From: SZUA-309 sp965215995
GTDB taxonomy: Bacteria > Pseudomonadota > Gammaproteobacteria > Pseudomonadales > Azotimanducaceae
Assembly (NCBI GenBank): GCA_965215995.1
Contig: OZ244128.1
Location: 1,054,001-1,118,000, forward strand
Direction: 5' to 3'
DNA length: 64,000 nt
Shown here: one piece after another, positions 53,833-63,223 of the stretch
How positions within the stretch are numbered: position 1 is the stretch's first letter
Layout of the letters: each line of letters begins with the position of its first letter
Position numbers and translations under genes: made by a program
Notes under the pieces: model-generated
What the model saw: the letters and a program-made list of their open reading frames with translations, nothing else
Told to the model about the DNA's origin: nothing
Database searches by the model: none

Positions 53833-55008
53833 ATGCCGCACGCTCAAGGTCGCACCATTCACGACAGCGACAGCCACATCATTGAAGGCCGGGGCTGGTT
53901 GGAGTCCTACTGCACGGACTACGTGAAGGAGAACCTCTCCGGTGGCGTTTTCTCGCTGGATCTACCTCAGCTGGATCCGTTCATCGAAATGGCCGATCGC
54001 CGCCTGGCCGGTGAGGAACCGGAACTCACTCAGGCGCTGAAAGAGAACATCTTCGCGCACAAGGGGAAAATGAATCAGTGGATGGCATTCGGTGCCATCG
54101 ATAAAGCTGAACGCAGTGAAAGTCTCGACATCATGGGAATCAGCAGCCAGCTGGTCTTCCCTACCCTTGCCGCATCGCGATTTGCACGGCACAAGGATCT
54201 GGACGTCGTTTATGGCGGTTGCGATGCGCTGACCCGTGCGATGACTGACGTCTGCGCAGACGACCCGCGCCTTCTTCCGGTCAGCTTCCTGGCCCTGAAA
54301 GATCCAACCCGCGCTCTATCCAGTCTCAAGACCGCGCTCGAATCCGGGATCAGAGCCGTGTGGATACCCTCCGATGCGGTCGACGGACGTGCACCTTCTC
54401 ACATCGCCTACGACCCGATTTGGGCCATGCTCGAAGAAGCCCGCGTTCCGGTGACGCTGCACATCGGCAGCGGTCGAAATCTGCCGTCCGAGTACATGAA
54501 CACGGGCGTCGAGCGGGTTCTCGAAGCCAATATGGCCAATCTGGAAACCACCAAGCCCAAGGATCTGCCGGTGGTGCACCATACGATCGAGCGGTGGTTG
54601 ACCTGCATGATCTACGACGGGGTGCTCGAACGCTTTCCCGGGCTCAAAGTGGGTCTGATCGAGGTGGGCGCGAACTGGCTCCCCGCATCGCTCATGAACC
54701 TGGACATGGGTGTCTCGCTGCTGGGGAAGTTCGATACCGCGCTCAAGCAGCTGACCCTGAAACCTTCCGAGTACGTCAACCGTCAGGTGCGCGTTGCGCC
54801 TCTGCACACGGAAAACACCGGTTGGATCCTGAGGAACGTGGGCAAGGACATTCTGATGTTCAACACAGACTATCCTCACCCGGAAGGTGGCCGTGATCCG
54901 TTCGGTGACTTCGAGCGAAGCCTGGACGCCGTCGAAGCCACCGAAGAAGAGCTGGATCACTTCTACACCAGAAACTACGAGGACTATCTGGGGCTGAATG
55001 CTGCTTAG
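53833..55008 (+). CDS. amidohydrolase-family protein (amidohydrolase 2 / decarboxylase-like)
   Basis: A 391-residue metal-dependent TIM-barrel protein of the amidohydrolase 2 (ACMSD) group. It begins RTIHDSDSHIIEG, with D-x-H in place of the usual H-x-H, followed by PVTLHIGSG, LPVVHHTIERWL, FPGLKVGLIEVGANWLP and MFNTDYPHPEGG, which are family metal and substrate regions. It should cleave C-N or C-C bonds, for example decarboxylation. AAGGA precedes the start. It is followed by the TetR regulator gene after 15 bases. Confidence 0.9.
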   Translation: MPHAQGRTIHDSDSHIIEGRGWLESYCTDYVKENLSGGVFSLDLPQLDPFIEMADRRLAGEEPELTQALKENIFAHKGKMNQWMAFGAIDKAERSESLDIMGISSQLVFPTLAASRFARHKDLDVVYGGCDALTRAMTDVCADDPRLLPVSFLALKDPTRALSSLKTALESGIRAVWIPSDAVDGRAPSHIAYDPIWAMLEEARVPVTLHIGSGRNLPSEYMNTGVERVLEANMANLETTKPKDLPVVHHTIERWLTCMIYDGVLERFPGLKVGLIEVGANWLPASLMNLDMGVSLLGKFDTALKQLTLKPSEYVNRQVRVAPLHTENTGWILRNVGKDILMFNTDYPHPEGGRDPFGDFERSLDAVEATEEELDHFYTRNYEDYLGLNAA

Positions 55009-55023
55009 CTTCCTGTTGCAGCC

Positions 55024-55602
55024 GTGACTGAATCAGCAAGACGCAGGCTTTCGCCCGAAGACCGCCGCAATCAGCTGCTCGATTGCGCTCACGATATCGT
55101 GGTCAATGAAGGTCTATCCGCCTTCACCATGGACATGCTGGCTACCGCGGCCGGGGTCAGCAATCCGCTCATCTATAAATACTTCGATACGCGGCGGCAG
55201 GTCCTGGAAGAGCTGCTCGTTCGGGAGCTTGAGGCTTTTCGCCATTCCGTAAGGGAACGTCTGTCAGGACTGAAGGACTATCGCGAGATCGTTCGCGTCT
55301 ACGTAGAAACCAATTTCCAGCAGTTCGACGAAGGCAACATTGTCAGCATCCTGCTGGGCCAACCGGATATTCGTCAGGCGCTCGAGAATGACACCAGAGT
55401 CGCATCCGGCCATCTGTTCGTGAAAGAGCTCGCGAGTGTGTATCAGATCAGCCGCTCGGAAGCCGAGAAGATCGTGGTGCTGGCCTCAGGGGCCTCCCTT
55501 GCAGCCGCCGAATACCAGAACCGTGCCGGGGGTGATCGCGACCTGCTGATCGACCAGACCGTTCAGTTCATATTCGCAGGCATCGAGAGCCTGACGAGCT
55601 GA
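55024..55602 (+). CDS. TetR-family transcription regulator
   Basis: A 192-residue repressor-type protein starting at GTG 55024. The N-terminal helix-turn-helix is RRNQLLDCAHDIVVNEGLSAFTMDMLATAAGVSNPLIYKYFDTRRQVLEELL. The C-terminal helices form a ligand pocket without sequence clues. It follows the amidohydrolase by 15 bases in the same direction and probably autoregulates both through the repeat at 53783-53798. Confidence 0.93.
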   Translation: MTESARRRLSPEDRRNQLLDCAHDIVVNEGLSAFTMDMLATAAGVSNPLIYKYFDTRRQVLEELLVRELEAFRHSVRERLSGLKDYREIVRVYVETNFQQFDEGNIVSILLGQPDIRQALENDTRVASGHLFVKELASVYQISRSEAEKIVVLASGASLAAAEYQNRAGGDRDLLIDQTVQFIFAGIESLTS

Positions 55603-55623
55603 GCAATCTCACGCTGCGCAGCC

Positions 55624-56856
55624 TCAGCCAGACGCACCCCGACACTCGATTTTCTTCCCGGCTTTGAACACCGTCAGGCGATCGCGTGCCTGCAGCACGC
55701 GGATATCAGCCAGCGGATCCCCGTCCACCAGGAGGAAGTCGGCCTTGTTGCCAGCCTGAAGTGTGCCCAGATGTCCGCGCGGATCCATCGCTTCACCGCC
55801 ATTTCGCGTGGCGCAGACAAGTGCTTCTGCCGGTCGCATGCCGAACAGATCCACAAAGTACTCGAGATCTTTCGCATAGGTGCCGTGCGGCGCAATACTG
55901 ATTCCGTAGTCGCCGCCAACCACCAGTTTCACCTCAGCGTCTCTGAGCTTCTCAACAGAGGTGATCGTCGCCTCGATTTCCGCTTCGTACCCTTGACCGA
56001 CGGCCACGTCGCGGCTGATACCCAACGTCTCGCATTGCGCGAGATACTGCACTTCCCAGGCAATGGCCGGACCGACCACAATCCGTTCTCTGCTCGCGGC
56101 CAGCAGATCTACCGCTTCATCATCCAGATAGTTCGCATGGCCGACGAAGTCCACACCCGCCCGTACAGCCTGCTTCACAGCAGCCGCGCTACGCGCATGG
56201 CAGGCTACCCGGAGTCCTCGCCGGTGGGCTTCATCCACTACCGCGACAACTTCCTCATCGCAGAAGGACAGCTCCCCGGGCGGATTGATGGGATTGATGG
56301 CCTCGCCATCGATGAAGATCTTCACCACGTCCACCCGGTCCCGACGCTGCTCGCGAACAGCGCGGCGTAACGCCCAGGGTCCGTCCGCGATCTGACTGAG
56401 CCCTCCAGGGGAATCGACGTTGCTGGCGGTCGCGCCGAGATCACGCCCCGCCGCAAGAAGCCGCGGACCTGAGATCCTGCCCGCATTGATCGCGTCCCTG
56501 AGGGCGACATCGATCTTATAGGTGGAGCCGAAGCTGATCGCCGAGGTGAATCCGGATGTCAGCATGAGCTCAGCGTTTCGCACCGCAGTGATGGTGGCGG
56601 TTTCAACCGGAGTGGCACCGATGGCAAAGGGGCTGGCATCTGCGAAGGAAAGGTGAGCGTGGGTTTCCGTCATGCCGGGCATGAGGAAGGCACCGGCCAC
56701 ATCCAGAATGTCGGTCCCTTGCGGCAACTCTCCCAGGCCGTCCTCAGCGCCGGCGTAGACAATGGTCTCGCCCTGGACATGCAGCACACCTTCTTCGATC
56801 GTCTTCTCGTCCTTCGCGGGGAACAGGGTCGCGTTGCGGAATACGGTGTTACTCAC
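55624..56856 (-). CDS. metal-dependent amidohydrolase (imidazolonepropionase/prolidase-like)
   Basis: A 410-residue amidohydrolase. Metal ligands are visible in TETHAHLSF (HxH), DVVKIFIDGEA (carboxylated Lys), RVACHARSAA and DFVGHANYLDDE, and GGDYGISIAPHG near the end. The C terminus returns to the small beta domain (TLQAGNKADFLLVDGDPLADI). It may hydrolyse cyclic amides, lactams or dipeptides in the cytoplasm. It converges with the TetR gene and lies downstream of the ABM gene by 12 bases. Confidence 0.92.
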   Translation of the reverse strand: MSNTVFRNATLFPAKDEKTIEEGVLHVQGETIVYAGAEDGLGELPQGTDILDVAGAFLMPGMTETHAHLSFADASPFAIGATPVETATITAVRNAELMLTSGFTSAISFGSTYKIDVALRDAINAGRISGPRLLAAGRDLGATASNVDSPGGLSQIADGPWALRRAVREQRRDRVDVVKIFIDGEAINPINPPGELSFCDEEVVAVVDEAHRRGLRVACHARSAAAVKQAVRAGVDFVGHANYLDDEAVDLLAASRERIVVGPAIAWEVQYLAQCETLGISRDVAVGQGYEAEIEATITSVEKLRDAEVKLVVGGDYGISIAPHGTYAKDLEYFVDLFGMRPAEALVCATRNGGEAMDPRGHLGTLQAGNKADFLLVDGDPLADIRVLQARDRLTVFKAGKKIECRGASG

Positions 56857-56868
56857 GGGCGTAGCCGA

Positions 56869-57216
56869 TCAATCAGCGAAAAAGGCGGTCTTTCGCTCGC
56901 CATTGGGGCCGTAGACTGATTCGCCGCGCTCCACCAGGTAAGCCTGGTTGATGCTCTGCCGGACCTTGGACTGCTGCAGCAACTCCACCATCCGCAGGTA
57001 GTTCGGGTGCTCAAAATGCGCGACGAGACTGTCGCTATCTTCCCAGAGCTCGTAGACCTGGATACGTGTCGGCACGGCGGGATCCGGGGCGAAGCAGTAG
57101 TCCCGGCAACCGACCTCCTCCGTCCGGGTGGCAAGCTGAACCTCTGCGGTGATCCCGACCGCGTGGTCCCGATCCTGCTGGTTATCGAATTCCAGTGCCG
57201 CGACGACGATGATCAT
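56869..57216 (-). CDS. ABM (antibiotic biosynthesis monooxygenase)-fold protein
   Basis: A 115-residue dimeric alpha-beta barrel protein: MIIVVAALEFDNQQDRD, EEVGCRDYCFAPDPAVPTRIQVYELWEDSDSLVAHFEHPNY. These are marks of the YgiN/ABM quinol monooxygenase fold. ATG 57216 has AGGAGA ten bases upstream, and the longer frame has no signal. It follows the NHL protein gene by 13 bases. It may oxygenate an aromatic or quinol intermediate or simply bind it. Confidence 0.85.
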   Translation of the reverse strand: MIIVVAALEFDNQQDRDHAVGITAEVQLATRTEEVGCRDYCFAPDPAVPTRIQVYELWEDSDSLVAHFEHPNYLRMVELLQQSKVRQSINQAYLVERGESVYGPNGERKTAFFAD

Positions 57217-57229
57217 AGTGCTGTTTCTC

Positions 57230-58261
57230 CTAGGCTGTTTGTGCGCGCGTCCAGCGCCGGTGTGACGGACCCGAGGGCCCACGCGGCGCCCCTGCATGCT
57301 CCGGATACACCGACGCCGTGTAGAGGTCACCATAGGCATCCATGGCCAGCTGGTGGATGTAGATGGCGATGTCTTCGACCCGATCGAGCACCTCGCCGGT
57401 GTCCTCGTCGAGGATGACGAGGTTGCTCATGCGATCGCTCGCGTAAATCTGTTGTCCGTAGGTCGCCAGGCTGAGTGGCATGATGTGCGTCCACTCGTCG
57501 ATGTAGCCACCCTCAGCATCGAAGCGTTGAATACGATGCCGCCAGTCGGGCTCGGTGTGGGTCCGGTGCTCGGCGATCTGCCCCGGTACCGTCATGTAGT
57601 CGTGGAAGTTTCCGCCGACGAGATCGGCGACCAGGATGCGGCCTTTGCTATCGATGGTCAGCGCATGGGGCGTGTTGAATTCCCCGGGTCCTCGGCCCCA
57701 TCCGCCCATCGACCGAATGAACTCCCCTTCTGCCGAGTACCACACGAGACGCGAATTCCAGTAGCCGTCTGCCACCACGATGTTGCCATCGTCCTGCACC
57801 GCGACGGCGGTGGGTCCATTGAAGTGGGTTTCGTCGTCGCCCCACTCGCCGAAAGTGCCGAGCTCCAGGAGCAATTCGCCTTCCGGGTGATACTTCCTTA
57901 CCGTGTGGCCGTCCCGATCGGTGGTCCAGAACATGCCGTCTTTCTCGATGTAGAGCGTGTGGGCGCCAAGCGCGAAGCCGCGCTCGGTCGATGGTCCCCA
58001 TTTGCCGAGGTACTCACCTTCCCTTGAAAACATCGAAATGCTGCTCTGGCCCATCTTGTCCTTCATCGCCAGCGGATGGGCCGCCCAGTGCTCTACGTCG
58101 CGCGTGAAGAGATAGATGACTCCAGCCGCGTCGACGGCCACTCCGGAACCCATCTCGAACTGCATGTCTTCCGGGTAGTGCGGCCAGCCTTCCGCGAGCC
58201 GATAACCGCTGCGCGGATCATCCGAGTCCGTATTGTCCGAAACGTCGTGAGACGTACACAT
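57230..58261 (-). CDS. NHL-repeat propeller protein (peptidylglycine-lyase-like)
   Basis: A 343-residue six-bladed propeller protein with NHL units: GSGVAVDAAGVIYLFTRD, FALGAHTLYIEKDGMFWTTDRDGHTVRKYHPEG, GPTAVAVQDDGNIVVADGYWNSRLV and HALTIDSKGRILVADL. The cytoplasmic start has no signal peptide. Such proteins are related to peptidyl-alpha-hydroxyglycine lyase and to vitamin/steroid hydrolases. Its role in the catabolic island is unknown. The CoA-transferase gene is 49 bases upstream on the same strand. Confidence 0.85.
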   Translation of the reverse strand: MCTSHDVSDNTDSDDPRSGYRLAEGWPHYPEDMQFEMGSGVAVDAAGVIYLFTRDVEHWAAHPLAMKDKMGQSSISMFSREGEYLGKWGPSTERGFALGAHTLYIEKDGMFWTTDRDGHTVRKYHPEGELLLELGTFGEWGDDETHFNGPTAVAVQDDGNIVVADGYWNSRLVWYSAEGEFIRSMGGWGRGPGEFNTPHALTIDSKGRILVADLVGGNFHDYMTVPGQIAEHRTHTEPDWRHRIQRFDAEGGYIDEWTHIMPLSLATYGQQIYASDRMSNLVILDEDTGEVLDRVEDIAIYIHQLAMDAYGDLYTASVYPEHAGAPRGPSGPSHRRWTRAQTA

Positions 58262-58310
58262 GAACTGACCCCCTCCCCGGTGTCATTGATTGCGAACCAA
58301 ACGCCGCGGC

Positions 58311-60692
58311 TCATTCCATGGCAAGCGACGCATAGATGTCCGCAATTCGATCTGAATCGTAGCCCAGTACTTCAGACAACACCTCAACGTTGTGCTCTCC
58401 CTGGTCAGGCCCTGCCCTTTCGACCCGGGCCGGCGTTCTGCTCAATCGGTACCGGCTGTTTTCGATCATGACCTCCCCGACACTGGCCTGCGGTAATCGA
58501 ATGAAGTGTCCGCGCTCGACGTTCTGTGGGTCGGCCATACATTCGACGCCGTCTTGCACCACATAGGTCGCTATACCCCGCTCAACAAGCTGAGGCTGGA
58601 TATCCTCTCCCACGTGCATTGAAGTCCAGGCGGCGATTCTCTCCTCCAGTTCGTCTTCCCGCTGTCGACGGCCAGCCGTGCTGTCCAGATCGCGTTGACC
58701 CGCTAGATCGTCGAAGCCGGCCACCTCGCAGAGTGCGCGCCAGCAGTCATCGTCGGTGCAGGCAATGGCAATCCAGCGATCCACTCCTTTTACCGGGAAT
58801 ACACCATGAGGGCAGGCTGCCTGATCGCGATTGCCGACACGCCGGGCGACACGCCCATTCAGCTCGAAGTCGAGAACAGCCGGCGCCAGAAAGTGAACGG
58901 CCGCCTCTGCCTGAGACAGGTCGACGTGCTGACCTTCTCCGGTCTGGCGGCGGTGCTCGAGGGCGGCCATGAGCGATGCCAGCATGAACCTGGGGGATAC
59001 GCCGTCGGTATACGCTAGATACGGGCCCGCCGGAGACCGGTCAGGCCAACCCGTCAGCTCGTAGAATCCAGTGATCGCAGCCGCCATGTTGCCGTAACCC
59101 GGCACCATGGCCCGATCCCCGGTCTGACCCATGAGGCAACTCGACACCATGACGACATTCGGATTGACCGCTCTCAAACTGTCATAGTCCAACCCCCACG
59201 CCTTCATGGCTTTGGGAGAGAACGACTCTGTCACCACGTCGGCCCACTGCACCAGGTCGAGCAGGACGGCTTTTCCTGCCGGGTTCGATGGATCGATGGT
59301 GACACTCAGTTTGCCCGCGTTGAAATTGTTGAACGGCGTGCTGGCCGACATGTTCATGGCGTCGTCCTTGAACGGCGGCGCTGCCCGCGACGGGTCGATT
59401 CTTGTTGTCGATTCCACCCTCAGCACAGTGGCGCCGTGATCGCTGAGCACCCGGGTGAAGATCGGTCCTGCTATCACCCACATGAAGTCGAGCACCTTGA
59501 GCCCCTGCAGCGGTAGATCGTCGGTGGCGCCGGACGCCGACTGGACCTCACCAGCCGCACCGTTGAAACCTTCTGAAGATGCCAGCTCAGGGGCCGGTCC
59601 CGTCACAGGGAGCGGTGTCTTCGACATCTTTGCGAACTCACCAGGAACACGAACGGTTTTCCCGTCCAGTTGCTGCCTGTGCCAGTAGTTCCGGGAAGCG
59701 AAATGCTTCTCCTCCATCAGGCTCCCGATATCCAGCGTTGGCGCGATGTAGATACCACGGGCAAGTCCCTCTTCGAACAGGACTTCCCTGGTGTGCTGCA
59801 TCGTGAACGCCTCGATTTTTCTGCACAGCTCGAAGTAAGGGTCAGGCGGTTCTCCGGCACTCACCATGGCAGCCAGATCTGCACCCCAGTCACGTTCCGC
59901 CTCCTCTTCGGTGCAGTAACCGTGTTCGGCGACCCATCGCAACATTCGCCGGTTCGGCTCGCTGAAGGCAGGTCCGAACAGGAAAGTTATGGCGACATAG
60001 CCGTTCTTACAGGGCCAGGTCATCTTCACAGGAAAATCTCCGGCAAGACCGCCCGCCTCCCGCCGAACCACGAGTTCCGAGTTGTTTCCCGGACCGAGAT
60101 AGGCGGAGAGCACAGCCTGCGCACACGAGGCTTGCGCAGAGATATCGACATGTTGCCCCAGCCCGGAACGGTGTCGCTCCTGCAATGCAATGAGGGCAGC
60201 ACCGGCTGCGTCTGCACCGGCATGAAGAAAGGACTGCGGTACGCTGGTCCGTACAGGCGCAAGGTCTGCGTCTCCCGCCAGAATCAGCGCACCGCTCGCC
60301 GCCCAGACCGTCAGGTCAGTTGCTGGCCAGTTCGCACGGGGTCCAGTCGTTCCGAAGGGAGTAATGGAAACCACGATCAGCCGTGGGTTGACGGCAGAAA
60401 GGGATTCATAGTCGAGACCAAGTCTGGCTCTTTCTGCCGAAGTACAACTCTCGAACAGGAAGTCGGCCTGGCGAACGAGATCCAGAAACCGCTCGCGGTC
60501 GGCCGCGATGTCCAGTTCCACGCTTTGCTTGCCTCTGGCATACGCCTGCCACAGAAGGCCCGAATCCGCTCTCACCGTCGACCCGCCTGGTGGTTCGACT
60601 GCCAGCACTTCCATGCCGAGCTGAGCGAGCATGTAGCCGCCGAAGATGCCCTTCTCGTCGGTGAGATCCAGCGCGCGATAGTCACTCAACAA
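58311..60692 (-). CDS. double-domain CaiB/BaiF CoA-transferase
   Basis: A 793-residue protein made of two family III CoA-transferase halves. The second half is complete: LKVLDFMWVIAGPIFTRVLSDHGATVLRVES, GYGNMAAAITGFYELTG and AYTDGVSPRFML, the last holding the likely catalytic Asp. The first half has GIFGGYMLAQLGMEVLAVEPPGG, ITPFGTTGPRANW and SFLHAGADAAGA but no clear Asp at the equivalent place. It would activate a carboxylic acid to its CoA ester. It is 23 bases downstream of the hotdog protein gene on the minus strand. Confidence 0.9.
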   Translation of the reverse strand: MLSDYRALDLTDEKGIFGGYMLAQLGMEVLAVEPPGGSTVRADSGLLWQAYARGKQSVELDIAADRERFLDLVRQADFLFESCTSAERARLGLDYESLSAVNPRLIVVSITPFGTTGPRANWPATDLTVWAASGALILAGDADLAPVRTSVPQSFLHAGADAAGAALIALQERHRSGLGQHVDISAQASCAQAVLSAYLGPGNNSELVVRREAGGLAGDFPVKMTWPCKNGYVAITFLFGPAFSEPNRRMLRWVAEHGYCTEEEAERDWGADLAAMVSAGEPPDPYFELCRKIEAFTMQHTREVLFEEGLARGIYIAPTLDIGSLMEEKHFASRNYWHRQQLDGKTVRVPGEFAKMSKTPLPVTGPAPELASSEGFNGAAGEVQSASGATDDLPLQGLKVLDFMWVIAGPIFTRVLSDHGATVLRVESTTRIDPSRAAPPFKDDAMNMSASTPFNNFNAGKLSVTIDPSNPAGKAVLLDLVQWADVVTESFSPKAMKAWGLDYDSLRAVNPNVVMVSSCLMGQTGDRAMVPGYGNMAAAITGFYELTGWPDRSPAGPYLAYTDGVSPRFMLASLMAALEHRRQTGEGQHVDLSQAEAAVHFLAPAVLDFELNGRVARRVGNRDQAACPHGVFPVKGVDRWIAIACTDDDCWRALCEVAGFDDLAGQRDLDSTAGRRQREDELEERIAAWTSMHVGEDIQPQLVERGIATYVVQDGVECMADPQNVERGHFIRLPQASVGEVMIENSRYRLSRTPARVERAGPDQGEHNVEVLSEVLGYDSDRIADIYASLAME

Positions 60693-60715
60693 GACGTCGA
60701 TCCTTATCCGCTCGG

Positions 60716-61564
60716 CTAATCTCGCCAGAGGGGCGACGAGTCCTTCATGATCCGGTCCATTTTCAGCATGCGGGCGACCGGTTCACCCTCCCTCTTGAGC
60801 AGCATGTCTCGCCACAGCACCTCTGTCTTAGGGCTATCCGTCAGGCCAACGATCTCGCCCATTGCATCGTAGTCGGTTTCCGAGAAAACAGGCCCGTTGA
60901 TGAACTCGACTTCGATACCTCCATACAGACCGACAAACGGCTGGATGGCAGGTTCTGCGAGCAGCTGCTCCGCCGGATCGAAGATCCGCACGACACCAGT
61001 CATTGGCAGGACGCGACCACCGAAGCGCTCAGGTGTGGCGTAACAGGCCAGTGGCTCGGTGATCACGGCCAGTTGCCGGTCCACGTGTTCGTTCGCAACC
61101 TGGACCGTGACCGATTCACAGGTGTCGCCCACGCTCATCGCCTTCAGGATGCGCAGCTCCGTGACCGGTCGAATCGATGCCAGCCTTTCTCTGAGCTCCG
61201 ATCCGGCATCGTGACCGCCACAGGAAGCAGTCCCGGACACGATGGTGTCCCCAACCTCGTTCTCCATCCACACGCTCGCTCGCTGGATGTCTCCTGCCTG
61301 TTCGGGAGCAGTGGCAAAGCATCGCACCGGCTCCTGATCCACCGTTGCTGAGCGGAAGTAAAGTGACAGCGTGCCCGTGCGCCAGTATGCCTCGCCGAAG
61401 GTCTCCTCCAGTATCGGCGCGAATTGCTCCATGTGGATGGAGCCGGCCACGGTGCCACCGCGAAAACCGAGGTCGGTGGCAGTGTCGTCGTCGTGGATAC
61501 CACCTTTCTGGTGGGCTGCCGTGTTGGTCGGCCGTCGCCATTCGCCTGTGATGTCTGCCTGCAT
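60716..61564 (-). CDS. hotdog-fold (MaoC/FabZ-like) protein, two-domain
   Basis: A 282-residue protein with the acyl-binding hotdog pattern HDDDTATDLGFRGGTVAGSIHMEQF, ILEETFGEAYWRTGTLSLYFRSATV in the first half, and a second half probably a degenerate hotdog. MaoC-type proteins hydrate enoyl-CoA or bind it. Its neighbours are the CoA-transferase and a divergent MFS transporter, in line with acyl-CoA breakdown. The start at 61564 begins MQADITGEWRR. Confidence 0.8.
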   Translation of the reverse strand: MQADITGEWRRPTNTAAHQKGGIHDDDTATDLGFRGGTVAGSIHMEQFAPILEETFGEAYWRTGTLSLYFRSATVDQEPVRCFATAPEQAGDIQRASVWMENEVGDTIVSGTASCGGHDAGSELRERLASIRPVTELRILKAMSVGDTCESVTVQVANEHVDRQLAVITEPLACYATPERFGGRVLPMTGVVRIFDPAEQLLAEPAIQPFVGLYGGIEVEFINGPVFSETDYDAMGEIVGLTDSPKTEVLWRDMLLKREGEPVARMLKMDRIMKDSSPLWRD

Positions 61565-61700
61565 GAGATCTTCCCGTTGATGTGATTCCCACAGTTTCCA
61601 GCTCTACTAGTACCCTACTTTGGCCTGATCAGTCCACGACAACCGCATTACCGGATCAGCGGTGGTCTGCCACACGCTCCAATGCGAGTATCCAACCAGC

Positions 61701-63200
61701 ATGACCAGGGTGCAAAACTCACAATCCGTACAACGGCTGTCACTCGGCACCAAGCTCGCTTTCGGCTCCGGTGCGATCGGCGAGTCTGTCTACCTGGGCC
61801 TTTTCAACACCTTCATCACGATCTTCTATAACCAGGCCATCGGCCTTTCGAACACGCTCATCGGAACCGCCATCATGCTGGCCATGATCGGTGATGCGGT
61901 TTCCGATCCACTGGTCGGCATCGTCAGTGATCGCTGGCGATCGCAGCACGGGCGCAGGCACCCGTTTCTTTTCATTGCGCCCATCCCGCTGGCCCTGTCC
62001 ATCTACTGCATCTTCCACCCTCCGGCAGTGCTGACAGACGGAATGGCCGGTCCTTCTCAAATGGGACTCTTCGCCTGGTTATGCGTGTGGACGATCCTGA
62101 GTCGCATGTTCGTCACTCTCTACAGCGTGCCTCACCTAGCGCTCGGTGGGGAGCTATCGAAGGATCAGCATCAGCGCTCTCAGCTGTTCAGCGCCAACAC
62201 GGCGATCTCCTACGTCGCAGGCGCCACCTTTGCGTTCTCTGCCTGGACCTTCTTCTTTGCCGAGCGCGTGCGCGCAGCCGATGGCCAGCTGGTGCCGGGA
62301 CAGCTGGACGTCGCGGCCTACCCGCCGCTGGTGCTGCTTGCCTGCACTCTGGTGCTGGTGTCGATCTGGTCCTGCGCTGCAGGCACCTACCGGCATATCG
62401 GCACACTGTCGACCGCACCCCTTGCCGAGCAGCGACTCACCGTCCTCACCCTTCTGCGGGAAATACTTGGAACCCTGACGAACCGCAACTACGTCATCAT
62501 GCTCACCGGCTATTTCTTCTTCATGATCGCCAGCGGTATCTACGACACCCTGAACATCTTCATCAACACCTACTTCTGGGAACTGAAACCGGAGGAGATT
62601 CGATGGGTAGGCCTGGTCGGCGCACCTGCGGCTTTCGTTGGCGCCATGTGCTCCCCCGTGCTGATGCGTCGCTTCGACCGGAAGCCAGTGATGCTCTGCG
62701 CGCTCGGCGGTACCACGCTGTTCGCTCAGCTGGTGGTGAACCTGCGTCTGGCAGACGTGCTGCCCGCAAACGGAGATCCGCTCCTGTTACCGCTCCTGAT
62801 CGCCAATGCAGCTGGATTCACGTTTTCTCTGGGCGTCGGCACCGTCGCCATCTACTCCATGCTCGGCGATGTGGTCGACGAGAACGAGCTCAAAACGGGC
62901 TTGCGCCAGGAGGGCCTCTTCTACTCCGCCCGGGCTTTCTTTGCGAAAGCATCCTATTCTTTCGGCCACTTCTTCGCGGGCATCATGCTCGACCTCTTCG
63001 TGCGGCTGCCATTCGAGGCAGTGCCAGGACAACTCGAGGCCGATGTGCTCTTCCGCCTTGGCATCACAGCCGGACCGATCATGGGGCTGGCCGCCGTTAT
63101 CTCTCTTCTCATCTACAGCCGCTACCGACTCAATCGGTTACGGCACCGGGAGATCATGCAGATCCTCGAGGCGAGGCGTGACGAACGATCATCGGCATGA
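61701..63200 (+). CDS. MFS/GPH-type sodium or proton symporter
   Basis: A 499-residue transporter with about twelve helices. It opens LGTKLAFGSGAIGESVYLGLFNTFITIFYNQAIGL, then the family motif GDAVSDPLVGIVSDRWRSQHGRRHPFLF, as in the GPH (MelB-like, MFS_2) group, and ends with a charged tail. The ATG at 61701 is used, with a GTG at 61662 as an alternative. It is divergent from the hotdog gene, with 136 bases between. It may import the substrate of the island, or a glycoside. Confidence 0.88.
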   Translation: MTRVQNSQSVQRLSLGTKLAFGSGAIGESVYLGLFNTFITIFYNQAIGLSNTLIGTAIMLAMIGDAVSDPLVGIVSDRWRSQHGRRHPFLFIAPIPLALSIYCIFHPPAVLTDGMAGPSQMGLFAWLCVWTILSRMFVTLYSVPHLALGGELSKDQHQRSQLFSANTAISYVAGATFAFSAWTFFFAERVRAADGQLVPGQLDVAAYPPLVLLACTLVLVSIWSCAAGTYRHIGTLSTAPLAEQRLTVLTLLREILGTLTNRNYVIMLTGYFFFMIASGIYDTLNIFINTYFWELKPEEIRWVGLVGAPAAFVGAMCSPVLMRRFDRKPVMLCALGGTTLFAQLVVNLRLADVLPANGDPLLLPLLIANAAGFTFSLGVGTVAIYSMLGDVVDENELKTGLRQEGLFYSARAFFAKASYSFGHFFAGIMLDLFVRLPFEAVPGQLEADVLFRLGITAGPIMGLAAVISLLIYSRYRLNRLRHREIMQILEARRDERSSA

Positions 63201-63223
63201 CAAGCAGACACCCGCCGGTGTGC

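Noticed and set aside
63208..63221. ACACC-CGCC-GGTGT hairpin after the MFS gene
   Set aside because: The five-pair stem without a T-run gives too little support for a terminator.
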